The notes beneath the pieces are model-generated. The model was not told the origin of the DNA and made no database searches. It saw nothing but the letters and a program-made list of their open reading frames with translations. Of a stretch of 64,000 bases of DNA, positions 20,499 to 29,166 are shown one piece after another. Origin of the DNA: Pyxidicoccus parkwaysis (GTDB lineage Bacteria; Myxococcota; Myxococcia; Myxococcales; Myxococcaceae); contig NZ_CP071090.1 in the NCBI RefSeq assembly GCF_017301735.1, positions 868,001-932,000 on the forward strand, written 5' to 3'. How positions within the stretch are numbered: position 1 is the first letter of the stretch; the number at the start of each line of letters is the position of its first letter. Position numbers and translations under genes: made by a program.

Positions 20499-20541
20499 AG
20501 GGTGGTCCTGGAATCCGTTCCGGGACCACCCTTCGCGTTTC
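20499..20541 (+). terminator. Terminator after the giant surface gene
   Basis: A perfect 10-base stem (AGGGTGGTCC with GGACCACCCT), extended inward by further pairs, is followed by TCGCGTTT. It lies about 45 bases after the stop codon. It separates this gene from ftsZ. Confidence 0.65.
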
Positions 20542-20617
20542 AGGTGGAGCGTGATTCCGACCTGCCGAGGAGTACCGCTTTTCGCGAGTCAAGAGGCGAA
20601 GTGCGCCCACCACGCCG

Positions 20618-20635
20618 CACCGCGTGCATGCGGTG
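20618..20635. promoter_or_regulatory. Palindromic element in the ftsZ upstream region
   Basis: CACCGC-GTGCAT-GCGGTG has perfect 6-base arms around a central NsiI-like GTGCAT. It is one of two dyads in the 332-base non-coding gap before ftsZ. The rest of that gap holds only the terminator of the previous gene and no convincing open frame. Confidence 0.3.
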
Positions 20636-20676
20636 AAGCTGCGTAAGTGCGCGTCAGGACTCGGCGACGACGCATC

Positions 20677-20696
20677 CCGCTACAGGCTCGTAGCGG
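20677..20696. promoter_or_regulatory. Inverted repeat 90 bp before ftsZ
   Basis: CCGCTAC and GTAGCGG form perfect 7-base arms with a 6-base spacer. The left part, CGCTACAG, is shared with the dyad before ftsQ at 7441-7462, hinting at a common division-gene control element. No regulator can be assigned. Confidence 0.35.
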
Positions 20697-20785
20697 AATA
20701 CTTGCCAAAGGGCGGGACTTGCTGATGATTGTGGAGGTTGGGAGTGCGCGCGCTGCACCGCGCCGCTCCAGCCGAAAGGACCGCC

Positions 20786-22006
20786 ATGGATCAGTTCGAT
20801 CAGAACAAGCAGGCCGCCAAGATTCGGGTCGTGGGGGCAGGTGGGGCCGGCTGCAACGCGGTCAATACGATGATTCTCTCGAAGCTCGACCGGGTCGACT
20901 TCATCGCCGCCAACACCGATGTGCAGGCGCTCGCGGCGAGCAAGGCCCCGACGCGCCTCCAGCTCGGCCAGACGCTGACGAAGGGCCTGGGCGCGGGCGC
21001 CAACCCGGAGATGGGCCGCGAGGCCGCCCTGGAGTCGAGGGACCAGATTGCCGCGGTGCTCGAGGGCGCCGACATGGTGTTCGTCACCGCCGGCATGGGT
21101 GGCGGCACCGGCACGGGCGCCGCGCCCATCATCGCGGACATCGCCAAGAGCCTGGGCTGCCTCACGGTGGGCGTCGTCACCAAGCCCTTCCTCTTCGAGG
21201 GCAACAAGCGCCGCAAGCAGGCCGAGCAGGGCATCGTGGAGCTGAAGGCCGCGGTGGACACCCTCATCACCATTCCGAACCAGCGCCTGCTGTCGCTCTC
21301 CAACGAGCCCATGCCGCTGCTGGAGACCTTCAAGCGCGCGGACGAGGTGCTGCTGAACGCCGTGCAGGGCATCAGCGACCTCATCCAGTACCACGGCTAC
21401 ATCAACGTGGACTTCGCGGACGTGAAGACCATCATGAGCGACAAGGGCCTGGCGCTCATGGGCACCGGCCACGCGTCCGGTGACAAGCGCGCGCTCACGG
21501 CCATGCAGCAGGCCATCTCCAGCCCGCTGCTGGAGGACGTCTCCATCGACGGCGCCACCGGCCTGCTCATCAACATCACCGGCGGCCGCGACATGACCCT
21601 GCAGGAGGTCAACGAGGCGCTGACGCTGGTGCACGACGCGGCCGACAGCGAGGCCGAAATCATCTTCGGCTCGCTCATCGACGACCAGATTCAGGACGAG
21701 GTGAAGATCACCATCATCGCCACCGGCTTCGTCCACCGCGACGCGCCGAAGGTCCGCGCCGCGCCGGCGGTGGTGCAGGTGCCCATGTCCCGTCCGGCCC
21801 CTGCCGCTCTCGCCAACGCGCGCGAGGAGGTGGCCAGCCTGGTGCCCGCCAAGGGCGGTGCCCCGCGGCCGCTGGCCGCCGTGGAGGGCGGCAAGGCCAT
21901 GAGCACGCGCACCGCGGTGGTGAAGGACGCCGCGCTGCCGCTGGACGAGGACCAGTTCGACATCCCCACCTTCCTCCGGCGCCAGGGCCAGACGGAGCTG
22001 CCGTAG
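20786..22006 (+). CDS. ftsZ: Cell division protein FtsZ
   Basis: A 406-residue tubulin-like GTPase that forms the division ring. The GTP-binding tubulin signature GGGTGTG is at residues 105-111. The N-terminal nucleotide-binding domain ([11 protein letters not shown]) and the T7-loop region are intact. After a linker of ~60 residues comes the conserved C-terminal peptide DIPTFLRRQ, which binds FtsA. ATG 20786 is preceded by GAAAGGA at 5 bases. It has its own leader region with two dyads, because the giant surface gene separates it from ftsA. Confidence 0.98.
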   Translation: MDQFDQNKQAAKIRVVGAGGAGCNAVNTMILSKLDRVDFIAANTDVQALAASKAPTRLQLGQTLTKGLGAGANPEMGREAALESRDQIAAVLEGADMVFVTAGMGGGTGTGAAPIIADIAKSLGCLTVGVVTKPFLFEGNKRRKQAEQGIVELKAAVDTLITIPNQRLLSLSNEPMPLLETFKRADEVLLNAVQGISDLIQYHGYINVDFADVKTIMSDKGLALMGTGHASGDKRALTAMQQAISSPLLEDVSIDGATGLLINITGGRDMTLQEVNEALTLVHDAADSEAEIIFGSLIDDQIQDEVKITIIATGFVHRDAPKVRAAPAVVQVPMSRPAPAALANAREEVASLVPAKGGAPRPLAAVEGGKAMSTRTAVVKDAALPLDEDQFDIPTFLRRQGQTELP

Positions 22007-22021
22007 CAGGGACGTAGGGGA

Positions 22022-22064
22022 GTGGCGCGGCGGGCCGGTGCTAGCGGCCCGGAAGCCGCGCCAC
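22022..22064. terminator. Convergent hairpin between ftsZ and the next gene
   Basis: Arms GTGGCGCGGC and GCCGCGCCAC pair perfectly over 10 bases, and inner GGGCCG and CGGCCC continue the stem. The hairpin overlaps the end of the minus-strand gene at 22041 and lies just after ftsZ. It could terminate both strands, although no T-tract is present. Confidence 0.5.
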
Positions 22065-22421
22065 GCTCGCCTCGTCGCGGCCGGCCAGCTTGTCCGCGCG
22101 GTCGAAGAGGTCATCCACCTCTTCGTACAGCGCGTCGACTCGCTCCGGACGCCGGGGCGCGGGCAGCACGCCCACGCCGGACAGCTCCTCCAGGCGCGCA
22201 CCGGCGCGCTGCAGGTGCTGGAGGGCCTTCAGCAGGGACATCCCACGCCGCGTGCCCTCCGGGGTGAAGAGGGTGCCGCTCTGCGTGAGGGCTTCGAGCG
22301 TGCCGCGCACGGTGCGCACGCGGTCCGTTTGCTTGGAGCGGTAGAGGTCCAACCGCTTCGCGCGACGCGCGCGGTGCAAATCCACGACGCCGCCAGTGCC
22401 TGGAGAAGAGGGGGGCTTCAC
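22041..22421 (-). CDS. Small helical protein of unknown function
   Basis: About 126 residues from a GTG start at 22421; longer in-frame starts exist up to 22478. I do not recognise the family. The sequence is charged and mostly helical. A basic N-terminal part (RARRAKRLDLYRSKQ) is followed by a central region with GTLFTPEGTRRGMSLLKAL and an acidic helix (ALYEEVDDLFDRADKLAG). No signal peptide or membrane segment is seen. It lies tail-to-tail with ftsZ and head-to-head with the biotin carboxylase gene. Codon bias supports this strand as coding. Confidence 0.6.
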   Translation of the reverse strand: MKPPSSPGTGGVVDLHRARRAKRLDLYRSKQTDRVRTVRGTLEALTQSGTLFTPEGTRRGMSLLKALQHLQRAGARLEELSGVGVLPAPRRPERVDALYEEVDDLFDRADKLAGRDEASVARLPGR

Positions 22422-22561
22422 GGGGCGGCAAGGTACGTCAGGGCCTCGCAACCCCGCAAATTTACGGGACTGTACCAACCTGTTGCGCGCTCTCCCGCAC
22501 GCTTGTCACGGAAGGGGTCGAGGGTTAGGTTCCCCGCCCTTCGCAGGGGAGGCCAACCGAC

Positions 22562-23914
22562 ATGTTCCAGAAGCTGCTCATCGCCAACCGGGGAGAGATT
22601 GCCCGCCGCATCGGCGTGGTGGCTCGAGGGATGGGTCTCAAGACGGTCGCCGTGTACTCGGATGCCGACGCGGACCTGCCCTTTGTCAAGGAGGCCGACG
22701 AGGCCGTGCGCATCGGCCCCGCCGCCGCGAAGGACAGCTACCTGAACATCGCCGCGATTCTGGACGCCGCGAAGCAGACGGGCGCCCAGGCCGTGCACCC
22801 CGGCTACGGCTTCCTGTCCGAAAACGGAGAGTTCGCCCAGGTCTGCGCGGACGCGGGGCTCACCTTCGTGGGCCCGCCGCCCGCGGCCATGGCGCGCATG
22901 AAGGACAAGAGCCAGGCCCGCAAGCTGGTGGCCGCGGCCGGCGTGCCGGTGGTGCCCGGCAGTGACGGCGTGGTGCCGGACGTGGCGGGCGCGCTCGCCG
23001 CGGCGGAGCGCATCGGCTACCCGGTGCTGTGCAAGGCCGCCAGCGGCGGCGGCGGCATCGGTATGGCCGTCGCGAAGGACCCGGCGGAACTGGAGAAGGT
23101 CTTCCGCCAGTGCACGGATCGCGCGAAGGCCGCCTTCGGCAAGGAGGGCGTGTATCTGGAGCGCTACTTCCCCGCGCCGCGCCACATCGAGGTGCAGATT
23201 CTGGGGGACCAGCACGGCCACCTCATCCACGGCCTGGAGCGCGAGTGCTCCATCCAGCGCCGGCACCAGAAGGTGGTGGAGGAGGCCCCCTCCGTGCTGT
23301 TCGCGGACGGGAAGAACGCGGCCCTGGCACAGACGCTCTTCACCGCCGCGGTCACCGCCGCGAAGACGTTCGGCTACGCCAACGCGGGCACGGTGGAGTT
23401 CCTGTACTCGGACGGGCAGGTCTACTTCATCGAGATGAACGCCCGCCTCCAGGTGGAGCACCCGGTGACGGAGCTCACCACGGGGCTGGACCTCATCGGC
23501 TGGCAGCTGCGCATCGCCGCGGGCGAGCGCCTCACGGTGAAGCAGGAGGACGTGAAGCGGCGCGGGGCGGCGCTCGAGTTCCGCATCTACGCCGAGGACC
23601 CGGTGAAGTTCTTCCCCTCGCCGGGCCCGCTCAAGGTGTTCCAGCCCCCCACGGGCGAGGGCGTGCGGCTCGACTCGGGCTATGGCGAGGGCAACGCCGT
23701 CACGCCCAACTACGACCCGATGATTGCCAAGCTCATCATCAGCGGCGACACGCGCGCGCAGGCGATTGAGCGCTCCGTCGAGGCGCTGAAGAACTTCCGC
23801 ATCGAAGGCATCAAGACGAACATCCCGCTCCACCTGCGCATCGTGCAGGATGCGGCCTTCCGGGCCGGCGAGCTGGACACGCACTTCCTGGAGCACCACG
23901 CGAAGCCGGCGTAG
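22562..23914 (+). CDS. accC: Acetyl/propionyl-CoA carboxylase biotin carboxylase subunit
   Basis: A 450-residue ATP-grasp biotin carboxylase that carboxylates protein-bound biotin with bicarbonate and ATP. It has the N-terminal ANRGEIARRI motif, the glycine-rich ATP loop KAASGGGGIGM, RHIEVQILGD, ECSIQRRHQK and the catalytic EMNARLQVEHPVTE segment. The strong GGGGAGG ribosome site lies 8 bases before ATG 22562. The next genes encode a biotin carrier and an enoyl-CoA hydratase-like protein, so it may serve a specialised acyl-CoA carboxylase rather than fatty-acid synthesis. No carboxyltransferase gene is linked here. Confidence 0.93.
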   Translation: MFQKLLIANRGEIARRIGVVARGMGLKTVAVYSDADADLPFVKEADEAVRIGPAAAKDSYLNIAAILDAAKQTGAQAVHPGYGFLSENGEFAQVCADAGLTFVGPPPAAMARMKDKSQARKLVAAAGVPVVPGSDGVVPDVAGALAAAERIGYPVLCKAASGGGGIGMAVAKDPAELEKVFRQCTDRAKAAFGKEGVYLERYFPAPRHIEVQILGDQHGHLIHGLERECSIQRRHQKVVEEAPSVLFADGKNAALAQTLFTAAVTAAKTFGYANAGTVEFLYSDGQVYFIEMNARLQVEHPVTELTTGLDLIGWQLRIAAGERLTVKQEDVKRRGAALEFRIYAEDPVKFFPSPGPLKVFQPPTGEGVRLDSGYGEGNAVTPNYDPMIAKLIISGDTRAQAIERSVEALKNFRIEGIKTNIPLHLRIVQDAAFRAGELDTHFLEHHAKPA

Positions 23915-23952
23915 AGCATCCAGCCCCACCCACCCCTGAGGAGGAAGGTTCC

Positions 23953-24165
23953 ATGGCGGACGTCGCGGCGCACATCACCGGTACGGTGTGGAAGATTGAG
24001 GTGAAGGTCGGCCAGCAGGTCAACGCGGGCGACACGCTCGTCATCCTCGAGTCCATGAAGATGGAGATGCCGGTGGAGGCGGAGGAGGGCGGCGTGGTGA
24101 AGGAGATTCGCTGCAAGGAGTCGCAGTCCGTCAACGAGGGCGACGTCCTCGTGGTGCTCGGCTAG
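23953..24165 (+). CDS. Minimal biotin carboxyl carrier protein
   Basis: A 70-residue biotinyl domain with the biotinylation motif ESMKMEMP (Lys near residue 36), flanked by the usual beta strands. It lacks the N-terminal extension of classical AccB proteins (about 150 residues), so it resembles the free-standing carriers of decarboxylases or of propionyl/methylcrotonyl-type carboxylases. It starts 38 bases after the biotin carboxylase gene with GAGGAAGG as ribosome site, and the next gene begins 2 bases after its stop. The carboxylase partner is not in the window. Confidence 0.88.
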   Translation: MADVAAHITGTVWKIEVKVGQQVNAGDTLVILESMKMEMPVEAEEGGVVKEIRCKESQSVNEGDVLVVLG

Positions 24166-24167
24166 CG

Positions 24168-24944
24168 GTGGAGCCGTTGTCGGAGCCGACGCTCCATGTG
24201 GAGGACCGTGAGGGCGGCATCCGCGTCCTTACGGTGTCGCACCCGGCCCGCCGCAACGCGCTCAACGACGCGCTGCTGGCGCAGTTGGACGCGGCGCTGG
24301 AGCCCGCCCCGCATGTCCGCGCGCTGCTGGTGCGCGGCGCGGGCGGCACCTTCTGCTCCGGCTATGACCTGACGCGTCTGGGCCCGCCCGGTGAGGACGG
24401 CCTCTTGCCGGATGACCCGCTGGTGGCGTGCCTCCTCAAGCTGGAGGGGCACCCGGTGCCCAGCGTGGCGCTGGTGCAGGGCGCGGCGGTGGGCGCGGGC
24501 TTTGATTTGGCGGCCTCGTGCGACTTCCGCATCGGCACGCCGGACGCCGTCTTCCTCATGCCCCCGGCGCGGCTGGGCATCGTCTACTCGCCGGAAGGGC
24601 TGGCCCGGGCCACGCGGCTGGTGGGCTTCTCCCGCGCCAAGCAGCTCTTCCTCACCGCGCGCAAGCTGGACGCGCGCGAGGCCCTGGCGTGGGGCCTGCT
24701 GGACGAGTGCCTGGAGGACGCGGAGGCGCGCGCGCTCGCGCTGTGCGCCACGCTGGCCGCCCATGCGCCGCTCGCGGTGTCGGGGATGAAGGAGTCCTTC
24801 GGCCGGCTGGCGCGTGCGCCACTGGAGGACGCGGACCGGGCCCGCCTGCGGGAGCTGCGCGCGGCGGCCTTCGGCAGCGAGGACGCGAAGGAGGGGCGGG
24901 CGGCCTTCCTGGAGAAGCGCCCGCCCCGCTTCACCGGCCGCTAG
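24168..24944 (+). CDS. Enoyl-CoA hydratase/isomerase family protein
   Basis: A 258-residue crotonase-fold protein from a GTG start 2 bases after the biotin carrier gene. Oxyanion-hole elements are visible: SGYDLTRLG, and GAAVGAGFDLAASCDFRIG around residues 105-123. The usual catalytic Glu positions fall in PPARLGIVYSPEG, where one is not obvious, so hydratase activity is uncertain and isomerase or hydrolase activity is possible. The tight operon with biotin carboxylase and carrier suggests a role in branched-chain or acyl-CoA metabolism, such as a methylglutaconyl-CoA step. Confidence 0.85.
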   Translation: MEPLSEPTLHVEDREGGIRVLTVSHPARRNALNDALLAQLDAALEPAPHVRALLVRGAGGTFCSGYDLTRLGPPGEDGLLPDDPLVACLLKLEGHPVPSVALVQGAAVGAGFDLAASCDFRIGTPDAVFLMPPARLGIVYSPEGLARATRLVGFSRAKQLFLTARKLDAREALAWGLLDECLEDAEARALALCATLAAHAPLAVSGMKESFGRLARAPLEDADRARLRELRAAAFGSEDAKEGRAAFLEKRPPRFTGR

Positions 24945-24988
24945 TCGGCGAGAGCCGTGGCGGCCGGTGACGCGGTTGCACCTGTGAC

Positions 24989-25582
24989 TCAGGTGTCGCC
25001 GAACAGCTCGCCCATGCGCAGCTGGAGCGCCGAGGCAATCTTGTACAGCGAGGAGATGGAGGCCGAGGACTCCGCGCGCTCAATCTGGGACAGCAGCGAC
25101 ACGGACAGGCCGGTGCGCCGCGCGAGCTGCTTGAGCGTGAGCTCCTGCGTCTTGCGCGCGTCGCGGATGGTGCGGCCGATGGCGCGGTGCAGGTCCGCCT
25201 CCGGGTCCTGGGACAGGCCCTTCTTCTGGAGGGCGTTGCGGACCGCGGTGATGAACTGCTCCGGCTCCATGGGCTTCTTCACGTAGTCGGAAGCCTGGGC
25301 CTTCAGCGACGCGACGGCCGTGTCCACCGTGGGGTACGCGGTGGCCACAATCACGGCGACGTCCGTGTCGTACTTGCGAATCTGCTCGAGCACTTCGGTC
25401 CCGGACATCTGCGGCATCATCATGTCCAGGATGACCAGGTGGAAGTCCGAGCCGCGGAGGATCTCCACAGTCTGCGTGGGGTCCGTCGTGGTTACGACCT
25501 CGTAACCTTCGCGGGTCAGCACCAGCTTGAGGTAGTCGCAGTTGTCCTGCTCGTCATCAACCACCAGGATGCGAATCTGCAC
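24989..25582 (-). CDS. Response regulator with XRE-type helix-turn-helix output
   Basis: 197 residues. The receiver domain covers about 3-120, with acidic pocket VVDDE, phosphoacceptor Asp53 in ILDMMMPQMSG and the conserved Lys at 102-103 (VKKPM). The C-terminal domain (about 135-195) is a phage-repressor-like XRE helix-turn-helix (LKQLARRTGLSVSLLSQIER) rather than the common OmpR or NarL type. The GTG start at 25582 is chosen because GAGGAG lies 5 bases before it. No histidine kinase is adjacent. It is followed upstream on the same strand by the FHA-protein gene, and the two could share a transcript. Confidence 0.9.
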   Translation of the reverse strand: MQIRILVVDDEQDNCDYLKLVLTREGYEVVTTTDPTQTVEILRGSDFHLVILDMMMPQMSGTEVLEQIRKYDTDVAVIVATAYPTVDTAVASLKAQASDYVKKPMEPEQFITAVRNALQKKGLSQDPEADLHRAIGRTIRDARKTQELTLKQLARRTGLSVSLLSQIERAESSASISSLYKIASALQLRMGELFGDT

Positions 25583-25656
25583 AGCGTCTCCTCGCTGCAA
25601 GTGTCTGCACTTCAGGGCCGAAGCGAGACCCGGCTGCGGGCCTCGGCGGCACATGC

Positions 25657-27468
25657 CTATTTCTGCTTCTCGTAGCCCTCCAGGATCTTCTTCACGTTCT
25701 TGACGCGGGGATTATCCGGAGGCGCCTTCTTCAGGAAGAGGCGGTAGTACTCCGCCCCTTCGTCGTACTGCGCATTCTTCGCCAGGGCGGACCCGAGGTA
25801 CGCGTAACAGTCGAGGAGCTCTGCATCGAGGTCGATGCACTTGCGCAGGTTCTCGATGGCCTTGACGTTGTTGTTGGCCGCGAGGTTCTTCTTGCCTTCC
25901 GCCAGCGCCTGCTGTGCTGGCGAGGGCTGCTCGGCCGCCGGCTCCGGGGGGCTGCTGGAGGGGGGGACGACGGCGTTGGTGTTCGCGACGGCGGCGGGCG
26001 GAGGCGTCGGAGGAGGTGGCGCCTCCTTCTTGTTGGCCTCTTCCCACTGCTTCAGCAGCTTCGCGTGCTCGTCGGCGAAGAGGCGGGTGCCGGAGCTCGC
26101 GTCGAGCGCCTCACCGGCCTCGGAGAGATTGCCGGCGGCCAGCGCCGTGCGCGCGGCGGCCAGACGCTTCTCCACCATCCGCTCCGAGCGGGCCGTGTCG
26201 AGGAGCGCGTCCGCCTCCGCGGGCCGCTTGCCCTGCGCGTCCTTGGCGTTGGAGAGGATGTCCTCGGCCTTGTCGAACTCGCGCGCGTCGATGGCCTTCC
26301 GCGCCAGGTCCAGCCGCTGCGCCAGCGTGGTGCCGGTCGGCTCGGGAGGGGCCTCGGGAGGCGCTTCCGGGGGCGGCTTCGCGATGTTGACGGGCTCGGT
26401 GCCGCCGGTGGCCGGCTGCTCGGGCTCCGGCTCCTGGTGCGCCACCGGGTTGACGGGGGCGGCGGGCTCCGAGCGCAGGAAGTAGACGCCCGCGGCGGCG
26501 CCGCCCAGCAGCAGGGCGACGAGCCCCGCCACCAGCGGCAGCTTGGAGCGCGAGCCGCCCTCGTCGGCAGGCTGGTCGTCCGCGGCGTCGCCGGCGTTGA
26601 GGAAGCGCAGCTTCACGTGGCCCAGCTCGATGATGTCGCCGGAGCCGAGCGTGGCCTGGGCATAGCTCTCGCCATTGACCGTCAGCCCGTTGGCGGACTG
26701 CATGTCGATGACGCGCCACTCACCGGTGTCCTCGCGCACCAGCTTGGCGTGCGTGCGCGACAGGGAGCGGTGGTCCAGGGTGATGTCGTTGTCGTCGGTG
26801 CGGCCGATGCGAAGCTCGGTGCGGATGCACGCGAACTCCTGGCCCTTGAGCTCGTCGGGCGTGAGCACCAGCAGGCGCGGCGCGTCCTCGGCGGCCACGT
26901 CCACCACCTTGCGCGGACGGTCCGCCTCCACCTGGTCCAACCGGATGATGGAGGTGGAGTGCCGGCGCACCTCGGCGGAGGAGGGCGGGGTGTGGTCGTG
27001 CTCGTCTCCCGCGCCCTCGGCGTCCGGGTCGTCAGCGGGGGGCGCGGCGGAGGCTTCGTCCTCCTCCTCGCGCTCCTCGTCCGGGTCCTGCTCACCGCCC
27101 ATGGGCTCGAGCACGGGCTCCGTCTTGCGGAGGGCCGAGGGCACCTTGGTGGTGATGGGGCCCGACACACTGGCCGCACCTTCCGCCTGGAGCGCCAGGT
27201 CGTAGTCGCCGATCTGGATCAGGTCCCCCTCCTTCAGGGGCGACTGACCCGCGATCCGCTCGCCGTTGATCCGGGTGCCGTTATAGCTCCCCAGGTCTTC
27301 CACCACGACGTGGCCATTCAGTCGTACCAGTCGTGCGTGACGACGAGACACGTTCCGTTCCGTCAGGCGGATGGTGTTTCCCTCCTGACGGCCGATGGTG
27401 ATCTCGTCACGCACGAAGGGAACAACGGTCTTGCGCCCCTCGTCGTCTTCGATGATGAGCTTCAGCAC
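25657..27468 (-). CDS. Double-FHA membrane protein with TPR-like C-terminus
   Basis: 603 residues from a GTG start. Two forkhead-associated, phosphothreonine-binding domains are visible. FHA1 is at about residues 22-92 (GRQEGN, SRRHA, YNGT); FHA2 is at about 215-290 (GRTDDN, LSRTHA, ANGL). An acidic linker lies between them. A single membrane helix covers 310-331, then a Pro-rich periplasmic spacer, helical segments and a C-terminal TPR-like unit (AYLGSALAKNAQYDEGAEYY). The FHA domains should lie in the cytoplasm and read Ser/Thr-kinase signals, which are plentiful in myxobacteria. It is transcribed divergently from the rhomboid gene with a 51-base shared promoter region. Confidence 0.88.
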   Translation of the reverse strand: MLKLIIEDDEGRKTVVPFVRDEITIGRQEGNTIRLTERNVSRRHARLVRLNGHVVVEDLGSYNGTRINGERIAGQSPLKEGDLIQIGDYDLALQAEGAASVSGPITTKVPSALRKTEPVLEPMGGEQDPDEEREEEDEASAAPPADDPDAEGAGDEHDHTPPSSAEVRRHSTSIIRLDQVEADRPRKVVDVAAEDAPRLLVLTPDELKGQEFACIRTELRIGRTDDNDITLDHRSLSRTHAKLVREDTGEWRVIDMQSANGLTVNGESYAQATLGSGDIIELGHVKLRFLNAGDAADDQPADEGGSRSKLPLVAGLVALLLGGAAAGVYFLRSEPAAPVNPVAHQEPEPEQPATGGTEPVNIAKPPPEAPPEAPPEPTGTTLAQRLDLARKAIDAREFDKAEDILSNAKDAQGKRPAEADALLDTARSERMVEKRLAAARTALAAGNLSEAGEALDASSGTRLFADEHAKLLKQWEEANKKEAPPPPTPPPAAVANTNAVVPPSSSPPEPAAEQPSPAQQALAEGKKNLAANNNVKAIENLRKCIDLDAELLDCYAYLGSALAKNAQYDEGAEYYRLFLKKAPPDNPRVKNVKKILEGYEKQK

Positions 27469-27519
27469 GGGTCCGATCCGCGTACAGTCATAGCAGAACG
27501 GGCTTTACCTGCACAAGCC

Positions 27520-29166
27520 ATGTATCCCCCTCAAAAGACAGGGCTTTCTCCCCAAGAGGAGGGGCAACCGGGCCTGTTGTCCATCGGTCAGTCGGCCGTG
27601 ACGGGGCAGAGGCGCACCCTCCCCTGGGTCACATTGGCCCTGGCGGTGGTGCTGGTGGGGGTGCACGCCGTGCTGGGGCTGGCGGGGCCGGTGGACGTGG
27701 ACGCCCTGGTGCGGTGGGGCGCGAAGGCGGGGCCGTTGGTGTTGGAGGCGGGTCAGCCGTGGCGGTTGGTGACGGCGAACTTCCTGCACCGGGACTGGCC
27801 GCACCTGGGGCTCAACCTGCTCGTGCTGGTGGCGGCCGGCGCCGCGCTGGAGCGGGTGTGCCGGCGCCGCGACTACGTGGCGCTGCTGGTGGCAGCGGGG
27901 CTGATCACCATGACGGGCTCGCTGGCGTGGTCCGGCGCGGTGAGCGTGGGCGCGTCGGGGCTCGTCTATGCCTGCGTGGGAGCGCTGCTGGTGCTGAGCC
28001 GGCGCTACAAAGGGCGGCTCGGCAAGTCGCGGTGGATGTCCGGTGAGAGCGCGCTGCCCACGGTGCTCGTCTTCCTGTGGATGGGGTGGACGTCGGTGGG
28101 CGTGGACAACGCCGGGCACCTGGGCGGGCTGCTCACGGGGTTGCTGGTGGGCGCCTTCCTGGAGCCGCGAGCGCTCAGCCGCGGGCTCGTCCGGCCGCTC
28201 GCTCTCATCGGTGCCGCGGGCATGGTGGCGGCGCTGGTGGTGGGCGAGCGCTCCGGCTGGCGGATGGAGCGTGACGACGGCTTCGGCGTGTCCGTGCCGC
28301 TGCCGGAGGACTGGCGCGGCGAGGAGGATGGGCAGGGGCGGCGCTCCTTCTCCAACGGGCTGCCGGGGCTGGGGCGGGCGACCTTCACCGCGGAGGTCAT
28401 CGAGGTGGGCGAGCCCGGCGACGGCGCCGTGCAGGCGCGGCACTTCCAGGAGGAGACGCTGGTGCCCGGCGCGCCGGGGCCGGTGGGGCGCACGCTGAAG
28501 GTGTCCGCTCCCGTGGTGACGCGCGTGGGTGGCCGGTCCGCGCGGCGGGTGAGCGCGGAGGTGGAGGGGCCCGGCGGGGACACGCACCTCATGGCCCTCT
28601 TCGTGCCGCGTGGCGAGTGGGTGTACCGGCTCGTCTTCACCTGGCCCGCGGCGTACCCGGCCTATGAGGCGGTGGTGGACCGGATGGTGGCGGAATTGCG
28701 CTTCGGCGAGCCCGCGCTGCTGCGCGAGGCCCGGGCCGGCGCGCTGCTGGTGCCGGGGGCTCCGGGGCCGCTGCGGGCGCTCGGCGGTGAATTGCGCCGC
28801 TGGGGGCTGGCGGAGGAGGCCGTGGCGCCGCTGGCGGACGCGGTGCGGCTGGCGCCTTCGAACGTGGAGACGCGGGTGGAGCTCGCGCGCGCTCTCTTCG
28901 AGACGGGCCGGGTGGATGAGGGCTGCCACGCGGCGGCCGAGGCGCGGGTGTACGGGCCGTCGGACACCGGCGCGCTGGAGGCCGGCGTGCGCTGCGAACT
29001 GGCGCGCGGCGACGTGGCGCGCGCGCTGGAGCGGCTGGAAGAGGCGCGGCGGGTGGACCCACGCGACGCGCGGCTTCGCGCCGCCGAGGTGGCGCTGCGG
29101 GCGGTGATGGAGGCGCCGGGCCGAGTCGGAGCGCCCGCGCCCGGTGCCGTCAGTCCTCGTCCTTGA
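27520..29166 (+). CDS. Rhomboid family intramembrane serine protease with C-terminal extension
   Basis: 548 residues. The first ~245 form a six-helix rhomboid core. HLGLN (His95, Asn99) is in the second helix, the catalytic serine is in GASG (Ser146) and the catalytic His is in HLGG (His200). It should cleave membrane proteins within the bilayer. The extension begins with a domain resembling DUF1795/PsbP-like folds (GFGVSVPLPEDW, about 255-395) and ends in TPR-like helical repeats rich in Arg and Ala. ATG 27520 is chosen. The last 17 bases overlap the end of the convergent RNA ligase gene. Confidence 0.88.
   Translation: MYPPQKTGLSPQEEGQPGLLSIGQSAVTGQRRTLPWVTLALAVVLVGVHAVLGLAGPVDVDALVRWGAKAGPLVLEAGQPWRLVTANFLHRDWPHLGLNLLVLVAAGAALERVCRRRDYVALLVAAGLITMTGSLAWSGAVSVGASGLVYACVGALLVLSRRYKGRLGKSRWMSGESALPTVLVFLWMGWTSVGVDNAGHLGGLLTGLLVGAFLEPRALSRGLVRPLALIGAAGMVAALVVGERSGWRMERDDGFGVSVPLPEDWRGEEDGQGRRSFSNGLPGLGRATFTAEVIEVGEPGDGAVQARHFQEETLVPGAPGPVGRTLKVSAPVVTRVGGRSARRVSAEVEGPGGDTHLMALFVPRGEWVYRLVFTWPAAYPAYEAVVDRMVAELRFGEPALLREARAGALLVPGAPGPLRALGGELRRWGLAEEAVAPLADAVRLAPSNVETRVELARALFETGRVDEGCHAAAEARVYGPSDTGALEAGVRCELARGDVARALERLEEARRVDPRDARLRAAEVALRAVMEAPGRVGAPAPGAVSPRP

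Noticed and set aside
20695..20730. Sigma-54-type promoter before ftsZ (GGGCGGGACTTGCT)
   Set aside because: The GG to GC spacing is 8-9 bases rather than the required 10.
26065..27519. N-terminal extension of the rhomboid protein opposite the FHA gene
   Set aside because: The sequence is low-complexity antisense of the FHA gene; the rhomboid product starts naturally at ATG 27520.
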